Assembly (NCBI GenBank): GCA_013399855.1
Contig: VXAY01004336.1
Span: 926,076 to 990,075 of the forward strand
Direction of reading: 5' to 3'
DNA length: 64,000 bases
DNA from: Oxyruncus cristatus
Lineage: Eukaryota; Chordata; Aves; Passeriformes; Cotingidae
Made by a program: the position numbers and the translations under genes. A model generated the notes under the pieces. The model had not been told where the DNA came from. It worked only from the letters and a program-made list of their open reading frames with translations, and made no database searches. Each line of letters opens with the position of its first letter. Position 1 is the stretch's first letter. This document shows, piece by piece, positions 14,642-28,900 of this stretch.

Positions 14642-14673
14642 AAAAAAAAAAAAAAAGAAAAAAAAAAAAAAAA
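14642..14673 (+). repeat. Poly(A) tract, one G interruption
   Basis: Thirty-two bases, all A except one G. It might be the tail of a retrocopied RNA, but the 110 bases upstream match nothing I recognise and no target-site duplication is evident. It is best treated as a simple repeat. Confidence 0.85.
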
Positions 14674-17600
14674 GTCCCTACCACCATTTGTTCAGAGAAG
14701 AAAAAATCAGCATATCAAAGCCTGAATAGTAGTTGCCTGTTTTCTGAATTGCTGGCTTAGACTCCCTTCTTCTAACAAAACCCCAAACCTTAATGTAATC
14801 ATTGTTACATGTTTCCCCCTTTCCTCACAGTCCAGTTACAGTTCCTGCTTACAAATGAATGGACCAACAAGCATCTGCTTAATGCCTGCAAGTGCAATTC
14901 CTTCTGAAATATTAAAAGGCTGAGAAGCTAAGCCTGTTCATAAGAGTTGCTTGTGCAGTGAGTAGACAGTCTTCTGTGTGCCTGGAGTTGAAGCAAGCAG
15001 GAGACAGGAAAACAAACCATCTAAAGTTGTTCCCGAGTGAACTTCGTATGTATTTTCAATCGCACATGCTTTTAAGTACACTGGCACCATCAGGCTAGGC
15101 CTAGAACAAGCCTGAGTAACCATGTGAGCCCACTACCACCAGCTCTGGACCCTGCTGCTTCTCTTGTTAGGTCACTGCTGTTACATCTAGTCACCATTTG
15201 ATCAAAAGCACCCATGCAGAGAAGACATTAATTTCCTTTGCTCCGCACAGAGCAAAGCAAACTTTTGGCTGTTGCACGAATAATAACTCATTCACACTGT
15301 TCATCTTCCTTGCCTTGGCACTTCAGGAAAATTCTAGTCCTTGGATTTCTTTCCTTAAACCACATATGAATATAGATTTAGAAGTTGGTGGGAGAGAGTT
15401 ACTCTGCCCCCCAAATTATAAAAATTGCCTACCCGTTATGCAAGTGATGGATTACTAAGGCAGTGATGTGGGTAGTTATATTCCTGGTGGAATAGATAAT
15501 ATAGGCGTGAATCACCTTTTCTCCATTGCTGTATATTCAGAGCAAGTACTTTTATTTCTGACATCCATGATTTCTGAAACCATCTGAGAAAAAAGTGTAT
15601 AAAAAGAAGTCACATGAGAAAGGAAGGAAGTTTAAAGAGCTTTCCTTGGATTTTTAGTTTCCAGGGTAACCATTCTACTCAGTAATCAATATGTTTGGCA
15701 TGTTTCTATTGCTTTGTGACTACTCCCACAGACAACATTGAAAGGTGTTTGGGGAAAATACTGGAAGCAAAGACAACTACAAACTTAGGGAAAAATTATT
15801 CAGATATGAGAAAAGGAAATAACTTATTCCCCAAGTAGTCTAAGGGTGTATCCGATTTTCTTGAGAAATACTGGAGTAATTTTATTTAATAGATTTGCAG
15901 GATGTGAGAGGATCCTTTGGAGTATATGAGTTTTAGTACAATGGCTGCCACGTTACACAAAAGCTACATTTTAGTTTTTTTCCCATGTTAAGTACATTGC
16001 ATTGTGCCTACTGTTTTGTGGCAATCAGTGAAAAATTACCTTTGAGTGTGCAACTCTTAAGTTTAAAAAGCACATAGCAAGCCAATCCTGACCTACTTTA
16101 GCAAAATAACTGAGCAATGTTACTTATTTAAATTTACTATTAGTAAGAGTTTGCGACTGTTAGGCACTGATCAAATGTACATTATTAAGAATTTTAGGAG
16201 TACCCCTATGTAACACTTGTAGTGTTTTTTAAGTGAGTCTTTCAGAGTGTTTTTGTAAATACAGATAAGTATTATACTTATTCTAAAGTCAGACATGTAA
16301 TAGAAAAAGTGGTAAAACTGTTTCCTCAAAGCTTTCACAGCAAAGCAGGACATGACTTGTCGCTATGATTATGACTTATTCCTTTGTAGACATTTCCATT
16401 GTTCATATGTCTGCAACTACGTGGAGCAGAAGCTTATGACCCAGTCCCTCTTACTCATCTCTTCCTGCCCCATTTCTTTTCTTTCTTGGGCTGCTGCATC
16501 ACAAGGACCTCATCAGACGTCTGTGATGAAGTTGACCCAGGTGAAGAAGGCGGCATGACCTAAAGCCCTGCGCCTCAGAGGGAAAACAGCGAGGGAGCTT
16601 TAATACGTTCGTCATTTTTCAGAACCTCCTCCTACCCCCATGTTCTGAACCCATGAGACATCAAAATGTTAGAAGAACTATTTATTCAGTTCAGCCTATT
16701 TTTTCTTGCAGTCTTTTTCAAACAGAGAATCTTCAAAAACTTCACAGCTCAAGATAAAATTAGAAACTGCTTTAAAGAGCTTGCTGCAAGAGATGGTGAG
16801 ATTGCAAGAGGAGACATAAGGAGATATTTCAGAACAGAAAAGGAAGAAAATTTTATTAAAATGAATGTCTGTATGGATGGGCATTTCCCATAGCTACAAG
16901 GCAAAGGGAAAGGGGAAAAATGCAAAATATAATGGAGTGGGCTATTAATTTTATCCTTTGGCATTTACTTAGGTCATAAGGCATCCTTCCTTTTTTTTCT
17001 GGATGGTATTGTACAGATTTTTGTGGTGTCTGCAAATACCCCATGCAAAAATTTCTCTGTTCAATCAGTTCCTATTGAACCAATCCAAATTTTATTTCTC
17101 TGAAAATATATCAGACGCCTTGGTAGTAAATTTAGTGAAAGGTGATAGAGGCTTCTGTAAGTGATCATGCCCCTGTTAATTGGTGATGTAATAAAGGCTG
17201 TTTCCCTCCTGGGAAGTGCTGCAAGGCAATTCTAAGATATTCAGTTCTGGTGTTTGCTTCATCTGTGGCACTTGTCTTCCTTCATCTTACATAATCTGTA
17301 AGTAATAGCCACTATTATTTTTGCTTTCTACTATAATTAATGACTCCTTTTATGGCCATACCAGTGGGACCAAGTGCTCAGGTACCATTGCCTGAGGAAA
17401 AATAAACCTGTGGAGCACAAGTCTGTCATGCCAGTCTCTGTTGTTTTTGATAAAGAAAAGGGAAACATTATTTTTGCAAACCAAACTGTAAAGGCTTCCC
17501 ATCGCTGCTCAAGAAAAAGGATGGACAGCATGTTTGCTATGAGCCACAGATCATGATCTCAGTCAGCTCCCTCCACGTAGGTCAACACCGCAGCTCTTGG

Positions 17601-20600
17601 AGCTGCCCTGCACCCAGTGTGCATCCAGCTACGTGAAGTGATGGGTAATAGCCGGGCTTTTACACGGCCTACTGCAAAATACAGCACTCCGGACTGCATT
17701 GAGACATTTGGCAATCCATCTGTGCTGGCCCCATTGCTGTGACAGCTGAAGCAACAGCAGTACAGAGCTGGCTGTTTCAGGGCTGGGTTGGATACACTCA
17801 TACCATCAGTGTCAGCCTTCAAGCCCTCACCAAATTATTTCTTTTGTTTTTCTTAGACCTGTGAGAAGCTCATTTTGCATAAAGAAAAGAAGGCAAATCC
17901 ACTTTTTTATCCTCACACTTGCAAACACAAAAACCAGCAGCCCTTTTCCCACAACATTTTTTTTCAATCGCATGATCAAACTCCTGATGTGAAAACCTCA
18001 TATTTTTTTGCGTCTCCAGGTTTACAACACTGTGTTAAAGTCTGTTCTACCAACAGGAAGGAGCTGGCAACATGGTGGTACAATTTTATCAAGTCTAGTC
18101 CCTCTTGGTCACTCTTACAGGAAGGACAGCAATGTCTATAGGGGACGTCTTTCCCTCAGAGACACTCCTGATGTCTAATTTCTCTGCTGCACCACATGCT
18201 TGTCTAGGCTTCATATTAATTATTTAAAAATACATATTAAACTAGAGTTAGATTTGAGAATATATACCGGTGTTAAGGTAATAAAACCTTACAGGGATGT
18301 TATAATTATTCCATAAAGAAACATGACAATTCCAGTGACTTGAGATGAAGCATAAAAGAAATGCAATTGGGTTAGAGAAAGGCAAAATGTCTCCATATAA
18401 CCTTTATGAGGCTCTCTAGAGAGATCTTGAGAATTAAAAAAGAAAAAAGGATCGGTTTAAACTAAAATATCTTCTTCATAAGCAAGCAATCATTGCTTTA
18501 TGTTCCTACATCTTAGAAGTACACTGTACCTAAACCAGACTAAAACTTAATTAGTATTGCTGATTGCAATGTCTGGGTCAGCTCTGTCTCAGTTTACAGT
18601 GCTCTTCAGAGACAGGTTGCAACACACTGGAAGCTCCAGTGAGGACATAAACATGGCTTTTGTTAGGTTGGAGCTTTCCCAGACTTGTGCTCTGCTCGCT
18701 CTCTTCTCTTAGAAGAAGTTTCATTGTTCACACTTGACAGAGTTCTGCTGTCTGCAGATATTTCTTAATTGGTTTCAGTTTCAATGACACCCCTATGAGA
18801 CCTACAAAAATAAATATGAAATGAAATTTGATTAACTGTTAATGGGGGGAAAAAAAAGCTAAACATGAAACAGAAAGATTTCGTGAGTAAAGCAGGGAAA
18901 AAATAAATAAGTCATAGTGGGGTGTAAGATGGCTCTCTTATTATCGTGCACTTGCGTTTCCATATTGCATTTAAATTCAGTGATATTGTGATACACTGAC
19001 TGTACAGTCAATATCAAACTCAAGTGGGCTTCACAGGTTCTAACCTTTCCAAAGGCAGCTTGCAACTGGGAGATGATCTAGTTATCCGTGCATCTGCAAA
19101 GCAACCTGTCTGTACACAAAAGGTGAAGAAATGTCAACAAAAATCTGTGGTAATCGCCCTTAAGTTGGAATTATAGACTGGGTGGGATACTAGTCATACA
19201 GAAGAACTGTATGCAGGAAAATGAAAAGTGGTAATATATTCAAAATAACTTCTGTGTGTGTGTTTAGGTACACAGGCATGTATGCCTGAAGTAATGAACA
19301 CTGTGTTTGTCTGGAGGAGGAGGAATGGGCCAATGCCAACCTAGTTTTGACATTGTGTTCAGGTATCAGGTAGCAAGGAGCCCAGGTTTATCTGAGCTCA
19401 GAAACCAGCTCAGTTGTAGCCACAGTTCAGTATCCAAACTGATTTCGGGTTAATTCCTCTCTTGTGTATTGATTGCCATCTGTTCTCAGTGTTGTTTTTC
19501 ATGTTTATATTCACCCTTTATTATGCCACATTGCAGTACTCTCATTTATTAGTAATGTCAGGATTAGTGTCTTCACAAGACAAGCACCACACTCGTATTA
19601 CCACTCTTTGGCAGTGCTGTTCATCTGTTTCTGCCCCGTTGCCATACAAACATATGTTGGGGTATATAATTTTACTTGTACTTCAATTGCTTTTGTTCAC
19701 AGATTGAAGCATCCAGTGCACCCCTGGTTTATGTGATGTATTATATTACATATACTTTTCTTTTTTTATTTTGTCCCATATGATGCAGCAGAAAAGGGTT
19801 CATCTTGATTACGCTTCTGACACTGAGTTTCTGTGTTGGTTTAACTTCCTAGATCAACTGAAACACAGCAAGGGCAGGATGGGTTGTACTTCTGTGTTCC
19901 CCATTTATGCTGTGGGAACTATCTATTTTGCTATGAGATTAGTCTGGCCTGCTGCATATGAGATAGACAGAGCCCTGGCAGGGAGCAGGGAAAGGCAGCA
20001 GCAGGAGATGTTTGTGGATCCTGAGCTGGCTACTCAGGGACAGATGCTGCAGCAGGGAGACTGACATGCAGTGGGGCTGGAGGTTTCTGAGCAGGGCAGG
20101 AAGGGCAGAGATGCAGCCAGACCTCAAAGGTGATGGAAATAAGGAGGTTCTCCCAACTGTGTAAAGTTTCTTGCAATTAGGAAGTCACTACAAGTTTCCT
20201 GGTCTGCGAGCAAGACTGAAGGAAGGGATCTACTCTGAAGAACAGGGGTTGGGGATCTGAGGAGCAAAAGATTTATTTACAAGACTGTGTTCTTATCTGT
20301 TTCAGATGCAGCTGATTGCGTTCCTTGGCTGCAACAGCAACTTAACTCTAGCTTGTCTTTTAGTGAAACGCAGCTGCGGATACTGAAACAGTTTTCATGT
20401 GTTCACCAGAAGGAAAAGGTGTAAGGAAATCTATCTCAAAGCTCTGCCTCACACTGGGTCGTGTCATGTCATAATTTGGGTAGAAGTCTGTTTTCACCTT
20501 TCTTAATATCTAATTCAAAACCCCTGTTTTATACTTTTTTTGAGGGAAGCAGAGGAAATCCAGCCAGCCTTTTAGTGCAAAAGCAGCCCTCTGGTCCAGA

Positions 20601-21396
20601 AACCAGCATCAGTCCTGGCACTGTTTTTCTCCTTTCTTAGTGGCTTGTGCACACATCTAAATACTTAAATTGCCCTCAGTTCCCTGCTGAGGATCCTGAT
20701 ATATAGAATCATTTCAAGAAATCAGTCCCTCTTTATTTATTCTGATTTAGACACAGATGATTCTCTACATATGCAGACTTTCTACTGCAATTAAGTGATA
20801 TATAGTGCTAGGGATGTTATCTGCTCAGTTTATGTTACCTCAGTCTTAGTCTGTTAGCAACATTCATACTGATCCTTCATTGGATCAGTCACATGTACTA
20901 CTACTATGGATGCAGCCTGTTCTCTTGGATATTTTAATAATTATCATGTATAGTAATAGTTGCTTTTTTTTAATAGTATCTCTTCCACCTTCTTGTCACA
21001 TGTAAACGTTAGTGCTGCTTCAGGGATTCGACTGTCTTCTTGTTCCTGCTCTTTCTTTGGTTTGATTTTTCGATCCATCTAGGCCTAGTCCAGGCTGTTT
21101 CTGTTTGTGCTTACAACCATTGCCTTTAGGACGTAACTGTTCTTTGTACGCCTTCAAATGGGAGCTTATTAGAGGCATCGATCAAAAGACATGGTAAATA
21201 AAAAGTATGACTCTCCCTGCTGCTAGATACAGAATTATTGTTCACCACTGTCTACTCTGCCCTCAGCCAATTCCCTGTACCTTTTAATCTCTGCAAGCTT
21301 CACTCTGTTCAGGTGGTACGTCACATCAACATGCTAACGAGCTTGCGGCTCAAACAATGACACATATGTTGCGAATATAAATGCTAAGCACTTGCG

Positions 21397-21545
21397 TTTG
21401 CATGCAAAGTATGTTTTGAAAAATGGGCTGATTATCATGAGGAGAATTAGGAATGTGCAGATGGCAACTCGGTCCCCATCCCGCTCTCGGCGAGTGACCC
21501 CCTGCTCTGCTGTGCCACGAGAGCCCGTTATCCCGGCTCACAATG
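21397..21545. promoter_or_regulatory. Palindromic octamer-like site and CpG patch
   Basis: TTTGCATGCAAA at 21397-21408 is a 12-bp palindrome containing two overlapping POU-type octamer half matches. About 60 bp further on, roughly 80 bp (21465-21545) carries seven CpG dinucleotides in an otherwise CpG-poor region. The combination is compatible with a distal regulatory element. There is no direct evidence of activity. Confidence 0.2.
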
Positions 21546-24500
21546 CTGATACAGCCAGAGTCCCTTCATGCATATGGAGCATCAGAGAATTTTTCCTCCG
21601 ATTGTATCAATATTCCTGTCTCCTTGATTTCAGAGGTCACTGTGGCTCAGACAATAGGATTTTTTATTTACAGAATATGAATGAAATTTGGTGAATCCTT
21701 TCACAGCATTATAAGCTTGTTGGGTTTCATGTATTTGCTGTGTGTTGTTTCAGAGATTGCCAAGATACTGGGCTCCTGCATGTCCACAGCAGGACACAGC
21801 ACACTTGAGATCTCACAGGCTTTTCTCATTAATGCCACTATGTATTTCTAAAACAAGACAGCATATAATTCCTTCTCCAGTGCAGCTGAAAAGCAGAAGG
21901 GCTGGGAATATCTAATCAAATTCGCACATAAGAAAGGTGTTTGGTATTTTTTTCTGATTATTTCCCACCTTCCCATTCCATTCTTCTGCAGCTATTTCAC
22001 CTGCGGCATCCTTGCCTTGCTGGCTCACATACTGCTCTTCTGCCACAGGTTGGTAATATCACAGAAGTACAATCTCTCTCTCTTTCGGCCCTTCTGACTT
22101 AAGTGTTGTAGTTACCTATCACCAGTCAGATGTTTCTTTTTTTTCTCAAGCTTTTATATTATTTAAGCCTTGTATTCAAGTTTTCCCACATAATTCTGAC
22201 CTCTTGTATCTGCAAGGATGCTAAATCTGCTTTCTCTCACTTGCTACATATCATGTTGCTTGAGATAATATCTCAACTCCTCTGACAAAATGAATTTTTC
22301 TTCTTATCATGATAAATGTACAGTGTCAGGCTCCAAACTCCCATTTTCTTCAAAGTCCAGTGTCTCCCATCAGACCTAGAAACAAGAGAGATGGACCTAC
22401 TGCCTATGGTGTCGCCACCTTTTTCCAGTCCCAATCTGGTCAGACGCAGAAACACACTTTTGTTGCACGTGAGCTTCCCAGAGCCGCCCTGCCCTCCTCT
22501 AGCCTCCCAATATCATCTTCTCCACTTGTAAAATCTGTTATTCACACTCCTTAGCCCTCCCCATTGTAACTGTTTCCCCTTATTCTGTCTTCAGCATGAA
22601 CAGAAAATCTTCTGTACATTCTTCACTGTTTTTATGTACATGAACAAACAGCTAACCCTATATATTCCCACTGCATGTTCCAAGTGCAAAGACTAGGACA
22701 GATCTGGCCACAGCTTCGGAGAGGTCTTGATGCCAGCACAGCTTCTCCTGTCATGTGGAGTGGGGTAGGTGTTGCTCAAGGGAACATTAATACTTCATAC
22801 CACTGGTAAACCTGTGGTGGTGAAGACTCATCGCTCTGCTCACATGAATGCCAGAAATACCTTTCTCTGCACTGCCCGTGTTGGTGGGCACAGATGTACA
22901 AACCAGGAGAACATGTCCAATTTAATTTAAATTTTGTACATATTCCCTATAATAATGAGATTGCAGGTACAGGCATTCTAACCATTACGTTATATGAAAA
23001 TTATATTTCCATATTTTCCCAGATGAAACATCGGACAGATTTCGTCTCTTTTTTTCCCCCGGAAAGGTCTGGAGGAGAATAATTTTTATAATCTACTTTC
23101 AATTACTAAAATTGCACAACCATAAAAACCCTACTAAGATAAAAAAACTCTGGAAACTATTATATATAGAGCCACAGAAATGAACTCTTAAATTGCTGTG
23201 CTACATTCATTACCTAGCTCAGTAGGCTCTCAGTGGTTTATTATAAACTCAATAAAGAGTGCATTCCTCAAAGGGCAGAAAAGTCTTCCTACCATTATTT
23301 TATTATCAAGTTAGTGTAAAATTCATAATGAATACACTTCTAGTTTCCAGAATTTTTCTATTTTAAAGCATTTTTCTGGGAAAATAAATAATGCTGAAAC
23401 CAAAAATCTCTACTCTTTGAAAATTTAGTTTCATACTATTATCGTTTAGTTGTTTTGTTCCCTGGTGAGATGCTGACCTGTAGAAATATTTCACAAGTCA
23501 CAAGTACATTTAACTTAGGTGTTCCTATCAGCATTTCTGTATACTCTGTTTTTAAGTGATTATTGGAAAGATGATGTTTGGTTTGCTGAATATTTATTTA
23601 CTAAAAAACCCAATTTACATTGTCCCTCCACAATTAAATCTTTTTTAATAGAATATTTCATTGGATCTGACATGAATATTTATTTCACTGAGGAAATAGC
23701 TTGGTTTTGCTTTATTTAAATTCTTTTTTTCCAACTCAACCTCAGTTCAATTCTGTACTGGTGAATCAATTCTTTGCAGTTTTACTTACAAGTAGTACTC
23801 CAGTGTTGGTTGAGAAAACTTGTGAAGGCTCAGTGGTTACATTCTTGTATAAATGGTACAGATGCAATTCAGGAAGCCTAACATCCACCATATATTTTAA
23901 AGTATTTGACACATTTATACAGACATATATAAACAAAATACTAAATAAAATACAAATTCCAAAAGACCTGAGAGGCAATCCCACTGTCACTGAGTAAAGA
24001 ACAGTTTGTAGTCTGGTAAGTGCACTGAGAAATTTCCTACCAAGTTTCTGAATCAAATTAATTTGATACCAGCTGAGATCACTGTTTTGTGAGAAGTATT
24101 ACTCAGTGGAAAATGGTTTAGTCTGGTTATCAGTTTCAGGAAACACATGCATAGATGGGGAGGTTTCACATTTTTGGCAGGTTCAGCATAGACCTGGACT
24201 GACTTTCTCCTCTTTCACTGGTAGAACCTCCAACTTTCCACCAGGACCCACCCTGACTTGAATGAAAGGACAGGACAGATAGAGATCCTTCCCACCAAAA
24301 GAACAGATTCACTGCAAAAAAAATTTCAGTAGATAATATTCTATGAACACATCAAAACATTGTGTGGGTAGATAACTAGAAATCTCCTTTGATAAAAGAA
24401 CTAGCAAGGGCAAATGTCCAGATAGCGTACTTGCTCTGCTTTTGTCCACAACCAGTGCCATAAGACTGGCAATCCCTCTCTTCATGGAATTCTCCATGCT

Positions 24501-27039
24501 TCAGTCAGAAGCTTTTAATCCTTAGACATTCTTCATGGTACAAATGACTGTACTTTGTACTCTGGTTCTTGATCAAAAAAATCTAGTTTGAACCATCACC
24601 CCAAGGCCTAACATCTTCTGCAAGCACGTGGGTTATGCGTTTGTGATTTTGTGGACAACTACATGATGCTGGCAGTATGGAGATAGAGATGAGTGGATTC
24701 TCAGAAGCCTTGCTCCCACATGCCGGGTTGCTGATGAGGTCAGAATTGGCACTTACAAAACAATGATGACCGTTTCACTGTTATCTTGTGATATGTGCTG
24801 TGTTTTACCCACTTGTAGCTCTTAAGTGTGCAGCCAGTCTTGGTACTCTCTGTCAAGAGTGACTGCCAGCATGGGTCTAGAGCCTCATCATAGCCCTGTG
24901 GTGCCTCTGTAATAGTAACAAATGGCATTGAGCCTCTAACAGGGCTACACTATGCATTTAGAAGCATAAGCTATAGAAGCTCAGAGTGGGCGTGCAAAAT
25001 CCTCCTGGAGATGGTTCTCCAAAGGCAAATGCACAATAATAGAGAAGAAACTTTACTCAGTCAATCAGCACAAATGTGGATTGGCAGAAACTTAACAATA
25101 CGTCCTACCTGTGAGTAGTTTTGAAAGCATACAGAACCATCAGATGCCTTGCCTACTTATTGAGAGGTTTGCCATTAAAAACCCCTGAAACAACAGACTT
25201 CCTTTGTATTGCAAGTTTGCTTTTCTTGTCTGTAAAAAAGGAGACCGAGTGCATGTAGGGGGCAGGGGGAGAAGAATTTGAGAGTGCTTTTAAAGCAAAA
25301 ATGAAGAAATAGCTGGGAAAATTGCAGAGAAGAATAAGAGCTAAACTATTCCCTCTGCAGGATAGAAGATTGCAAGGAGAAGATACACAGTGAAGAATGA
25401 TTACTCCAGAACAGCTGACTTCACAGAGTGAATTGCTAAAGACTGTCTACTCCATTGTGCCAATGCTCTGAGGACATCAGCCATTACAACTTCATATTTA
25501 ACATACCTAATGATGTCTTTTTAACCCCACTGCCTTTTTAACCCCAAGTAGGATAAATCACTGGGTTACATCCCCCAGACATCCTCTTTTGGCCCAGGAA
25601 GAAGTCTCTAAAGTGTAATCTTGAATTGTACCTTCACTGCTTTGTTCACATTATGCTAAGCAGTTTTTTCCATGGTTTCTTTTAGGGCAGAGCTCAGTAG
25701 GTTGCTACTGCTACCAGCAAGCCTCTCCAAGGTGGGGGTCTTCTGGTGTGAACTCTAAAGCTTTGCCCAATCTAACTTGGAAAGGTGAAAAGTAGCTTAG
25801 CAGAAAGAAATTGGATGAAGTGCATTCTCTGATGGCCACTACCCCTGGGCAGCAGTGAGTTACGCAGCAGGAGCAGTGAAATCTCCCCACCTTTGTGCCA
25901 GGAAGTGGCTCTCTTAGTTGTGTGAAAAAAATTTAAATCTTAAAAAAGGCTTCCTGCTTTGGAAAGAATTTGAAGTCACAGGCCTCGAAACTGGAGATGT
26001 CATGGTTGGTGTTCCCCTCATGTTAGGGGGACACTGAATGTGAGTGGCAAGAGGTGCACCTGTTTTTTCTACACAAGGAGGTGGGTTTTATTTATTCCTT
26101 TGTAGTTAAATTATTTAAACAGAAGAGAATGTGATGAATAACTCTAGGTGTGTTTTGGTTTTATCCATTTGCTATGTTAGCTGCACCAAAGAAAGATGTT
26201 AAAATAAATCTTTTTTTTTAGAGGAAGATTTATTAGATATGTGGGATGCCTTCACTCTTCCTGTTTTGCTGTATACATCTTGGTCTTACCTCAGCTCTTT
26301 GATTTCTTCTTGTAATGAAATTATCAAAGAGCAAATAAAGTTATCAGTGATTGGTAATAAGGAAAATCATTCAGATCCAGATACCTGAGAAGGCTTGGGG
26401 ATGATAGTTCTTTATGCTACCCCTTTTTACTCCATCAGGCTATTCTTTGCCATTTTACAGGTTCATTCTCAACACCAAAGTGTTGTATTTTGCAGACCAT
26501 GAATTCAATATCACCAGACAGCAGGGAAGCTGAATGGTTTTAGGAAGTCTACGTGTCATATCAGGCAAATACCATTGTTTTCTTTCAAACCAGAAATGTC
26601 AAATGCAAAAGCTCAGCTCAAGTCTAGCAAAACCAATATTATTATGGCCTGTGTATGCCTATGATACACAGTTTATATTACCCAGATCTTAGCAGCCAGT
26701 GAAGAAGTGAAAAGTGAAAAAAGACAGACCAGTGGCCTCTGGGATGCTGTGATACTGTTCCAGTGGCCTCTTTGAAAGAGACTTGATGTTTTAGCTCACC
26801 CCAGGGACTGCTATGGCTAGTTACACTTCTTTAGATTGGGTATGCCTAGTTTTTCTGCACAGCTGTAATTTCTTTCTTCAATGCTAAAAGTTTTCAAGGG
26901 GGAGGTCACCGCTGCTGCTGCAGCAATCATAGACTTTAAAGTAATCTCAAAGAGCTCAAATGTCCTGTGGAATGCAAACAAGTTCCCATGGACCAGGTGC
27001 ATAACTGAATAAAGAAGATATTATAAAAATTAGAAGAAC

Positions 27040-27059
27040 CTTGTGATTATAATCACAAG
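27040..27059. promoter_or_regulatory. 20-bp perfect palindrome with paired TAATC cores
   Basis: CTTGTGATTA is followed immediately by its exact reverse complement TAATCACAAG. Each half contains a TAATC core of the kind bound by bicoid-class homeodomains (OTX, PITX). A dimeric homeodomain site is one reading, and a chance palindrome is the other. Confidence 0.3.
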
Positions 27060-28900
27060 ATGCTAGCAGATAAGAAATGAATGTGTGCTGGGATGTGATG
27101 TCAAATGAAGAACATCTGTTTACTGGGTGGGGAAAGTCTTATACTCCTGGATGAAGTCTCTGCCTTTCCACAGATTAAAGTTACAGCAAAGAAGAAGGAA
27201 AGAGCGAGATCAATGGATGCTTTGATGCAACATGGAAAAGAAATGTATATAGAAAGAGACGCTTGGTCATTTTCATATAAATTTTCCTCTAGAATGAAGA
27301 AAGGTGTAGTGGATGGCTAGTGTTATGCTTTAATACGTTTACCCTAGTGAAATGTTCAGCAGGTCTCCCACATTTTAGAGCTGGCAAGACAATAAATCAC
27401 TGCAGTATGCAAAGAGTTTCACAAGGTTGTCAAAGAAGGAGCAGCATGCCTGACCAATAATTACAGGCAAGTTTCTTCCAAGAGACTTGTAGAATGAAGA
27501 ATGCATGCTATTGTGTACAGGTACATGTGTGTGCATAAGAAGACTGGAACAGGCTGTTATCCTGAGTCTTGATTCTACCCAGTGGGAATGCTGCAAGCTG
27601 ACAGCTGTCTCTGCATAGATGGGGAGAGTAGCATAGTCTCCCCTACTTGTGTGGGATTTGGCTCCTTGTTATCCCTTCCACGGAGGATAATGGAAACACA
27701 GTCTCCCAGAAATAGCAGGATTTACAGGGATGACTTGCAAAGGGAGAGTGCTTTCAGCTCCCCTGTGGTACTCCTGCCCTCAGATGGCTATTACAGTTTA
27801 AGAAGAGCTTGTCTTTTACCTCTGTTCGGGATCCTCATCTTTATTCAGGCTATTTGTTCAAAATAGAGAATGCAATAAACAGTATTCCAAGGCTCAGTGA
27901 TAAAACTGATCTTTTCCCCCTCTGGTGGTATCACTGATTCCACTTCCTTCCTGTATTTCTTCATCCATCACTTTCCCTCATCATGGAAGTTGCACCTCAG
28001 TGTATCTGGCGGATTAAACCTAAAGGGTTTTTTCAGGTGTTAATGAGGTGAGGTGCTTTTCCTGCTCTGAACAGTTGGTGTGTTTCTATACAAGAACCTT
28101 GCACAGTCTCAGCACTTTTACTAAGCTGCACACTGCTATTGATTTCTCCAGCTTCTGCTCTGAGGGGTTTGTGGTAAAAAGCAGTGACTCAGCTGATATA
28201 CTCCAAGGAGCTGTTTTACATGCTCAGACTGAGCTTCTGTTGCTGCTGAATGGTTAAAAAAATCAAAGGCAAGTTTTCAATTTGTTTAAAGTAAACTGCA
28301 GGCAGCAGCAAGGTTTTCTGGCAACTTTGCAGAGATTATTGCAAATACTCTTAATGGCAGCCTGATTCTGGGGGATAAGCCCATGTGCTTCTGCCACAGT
28401 AAAGAGGGAGACAGAGATCTGGGCTCCAACTTCCCTCTTGGACACAAAACAGTACACTGAAACTAAGAACAATCCCACCCAGAGAGCTGGGGTGTTTGGA
28501 AGGGGAGATGCCTTAAAGTGCTGGTCCATCTGCTGAAACACTGCAATGAATATCAGGGCAGGCTTGTGCTAGTGATTTCAGCTCTCTATCTGCATCTGCC
28601 TGCCTGGGTATGACTGATTTAGTGAGGGTGACCACATTCTTAATGCTGTCCCACGGAAACCTGCAAATGTGAAATGCTTACCATCACAAGCCAGGACAAA
28701 GCTGAGACCTCTCTGAAGTTCTCACAGATGGGAAATTCAGAAAGAGTGCAACCTGAGGAAGGGGATGGAAAAAATACAGCTGTCCCGGGAGGAGAAGAGG
28801 GGATTGTTTATCATTTCCTGAAAGATAAATAAGCTGTTCCTGCCTGTGATCCTGCTTATCTCTAATGCAGGACTCCTAGAAACTTTCAGATCACCACAGG

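Larger units (their letters stand above)
14674..28900. other. Intergenic DNA, no gene seen
   Basis: Fourteen kb of mainly AT-rich sequence with no supported gene. A frame at 16666-16893 looks mildly protein-like but has no family resemblance, no splice context and a competing antisense frame. Points of structure are a palindromic octamer and CpG patch at 21.40-21.54 kb, an AT-rich low-CpG block at 23.09-23.40 kb, and a 20-bp palindrome at 27,040. No clear interspersed repeat was recognised. Confidence 0.65.

Noticed and set aside
14530..14673. Possible processed retrocopy ending in the poly(A) tract
   Set aside because: The preceding sequence matches no known coding or structural RNA, and no target-site duplication is visible.
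16666..16893. 75-codon frame with a hydrophobic start and charged tail
   Set aside because: No family resemblance; antisense frames of similar length overlap it.
19201..19216. 7-bp inverted repeat CATACAG/CTGTATG (near 19195-19213)
   Set aside because: Short stems of this size are expected many times by chance.
24052..24067. 16-bp AT-rich perfect palindrome ATCAAATTAATTTGAT
   Set aside because: About one such palindrome is expected by chance in a window of this size, more in AT-rich DNA.
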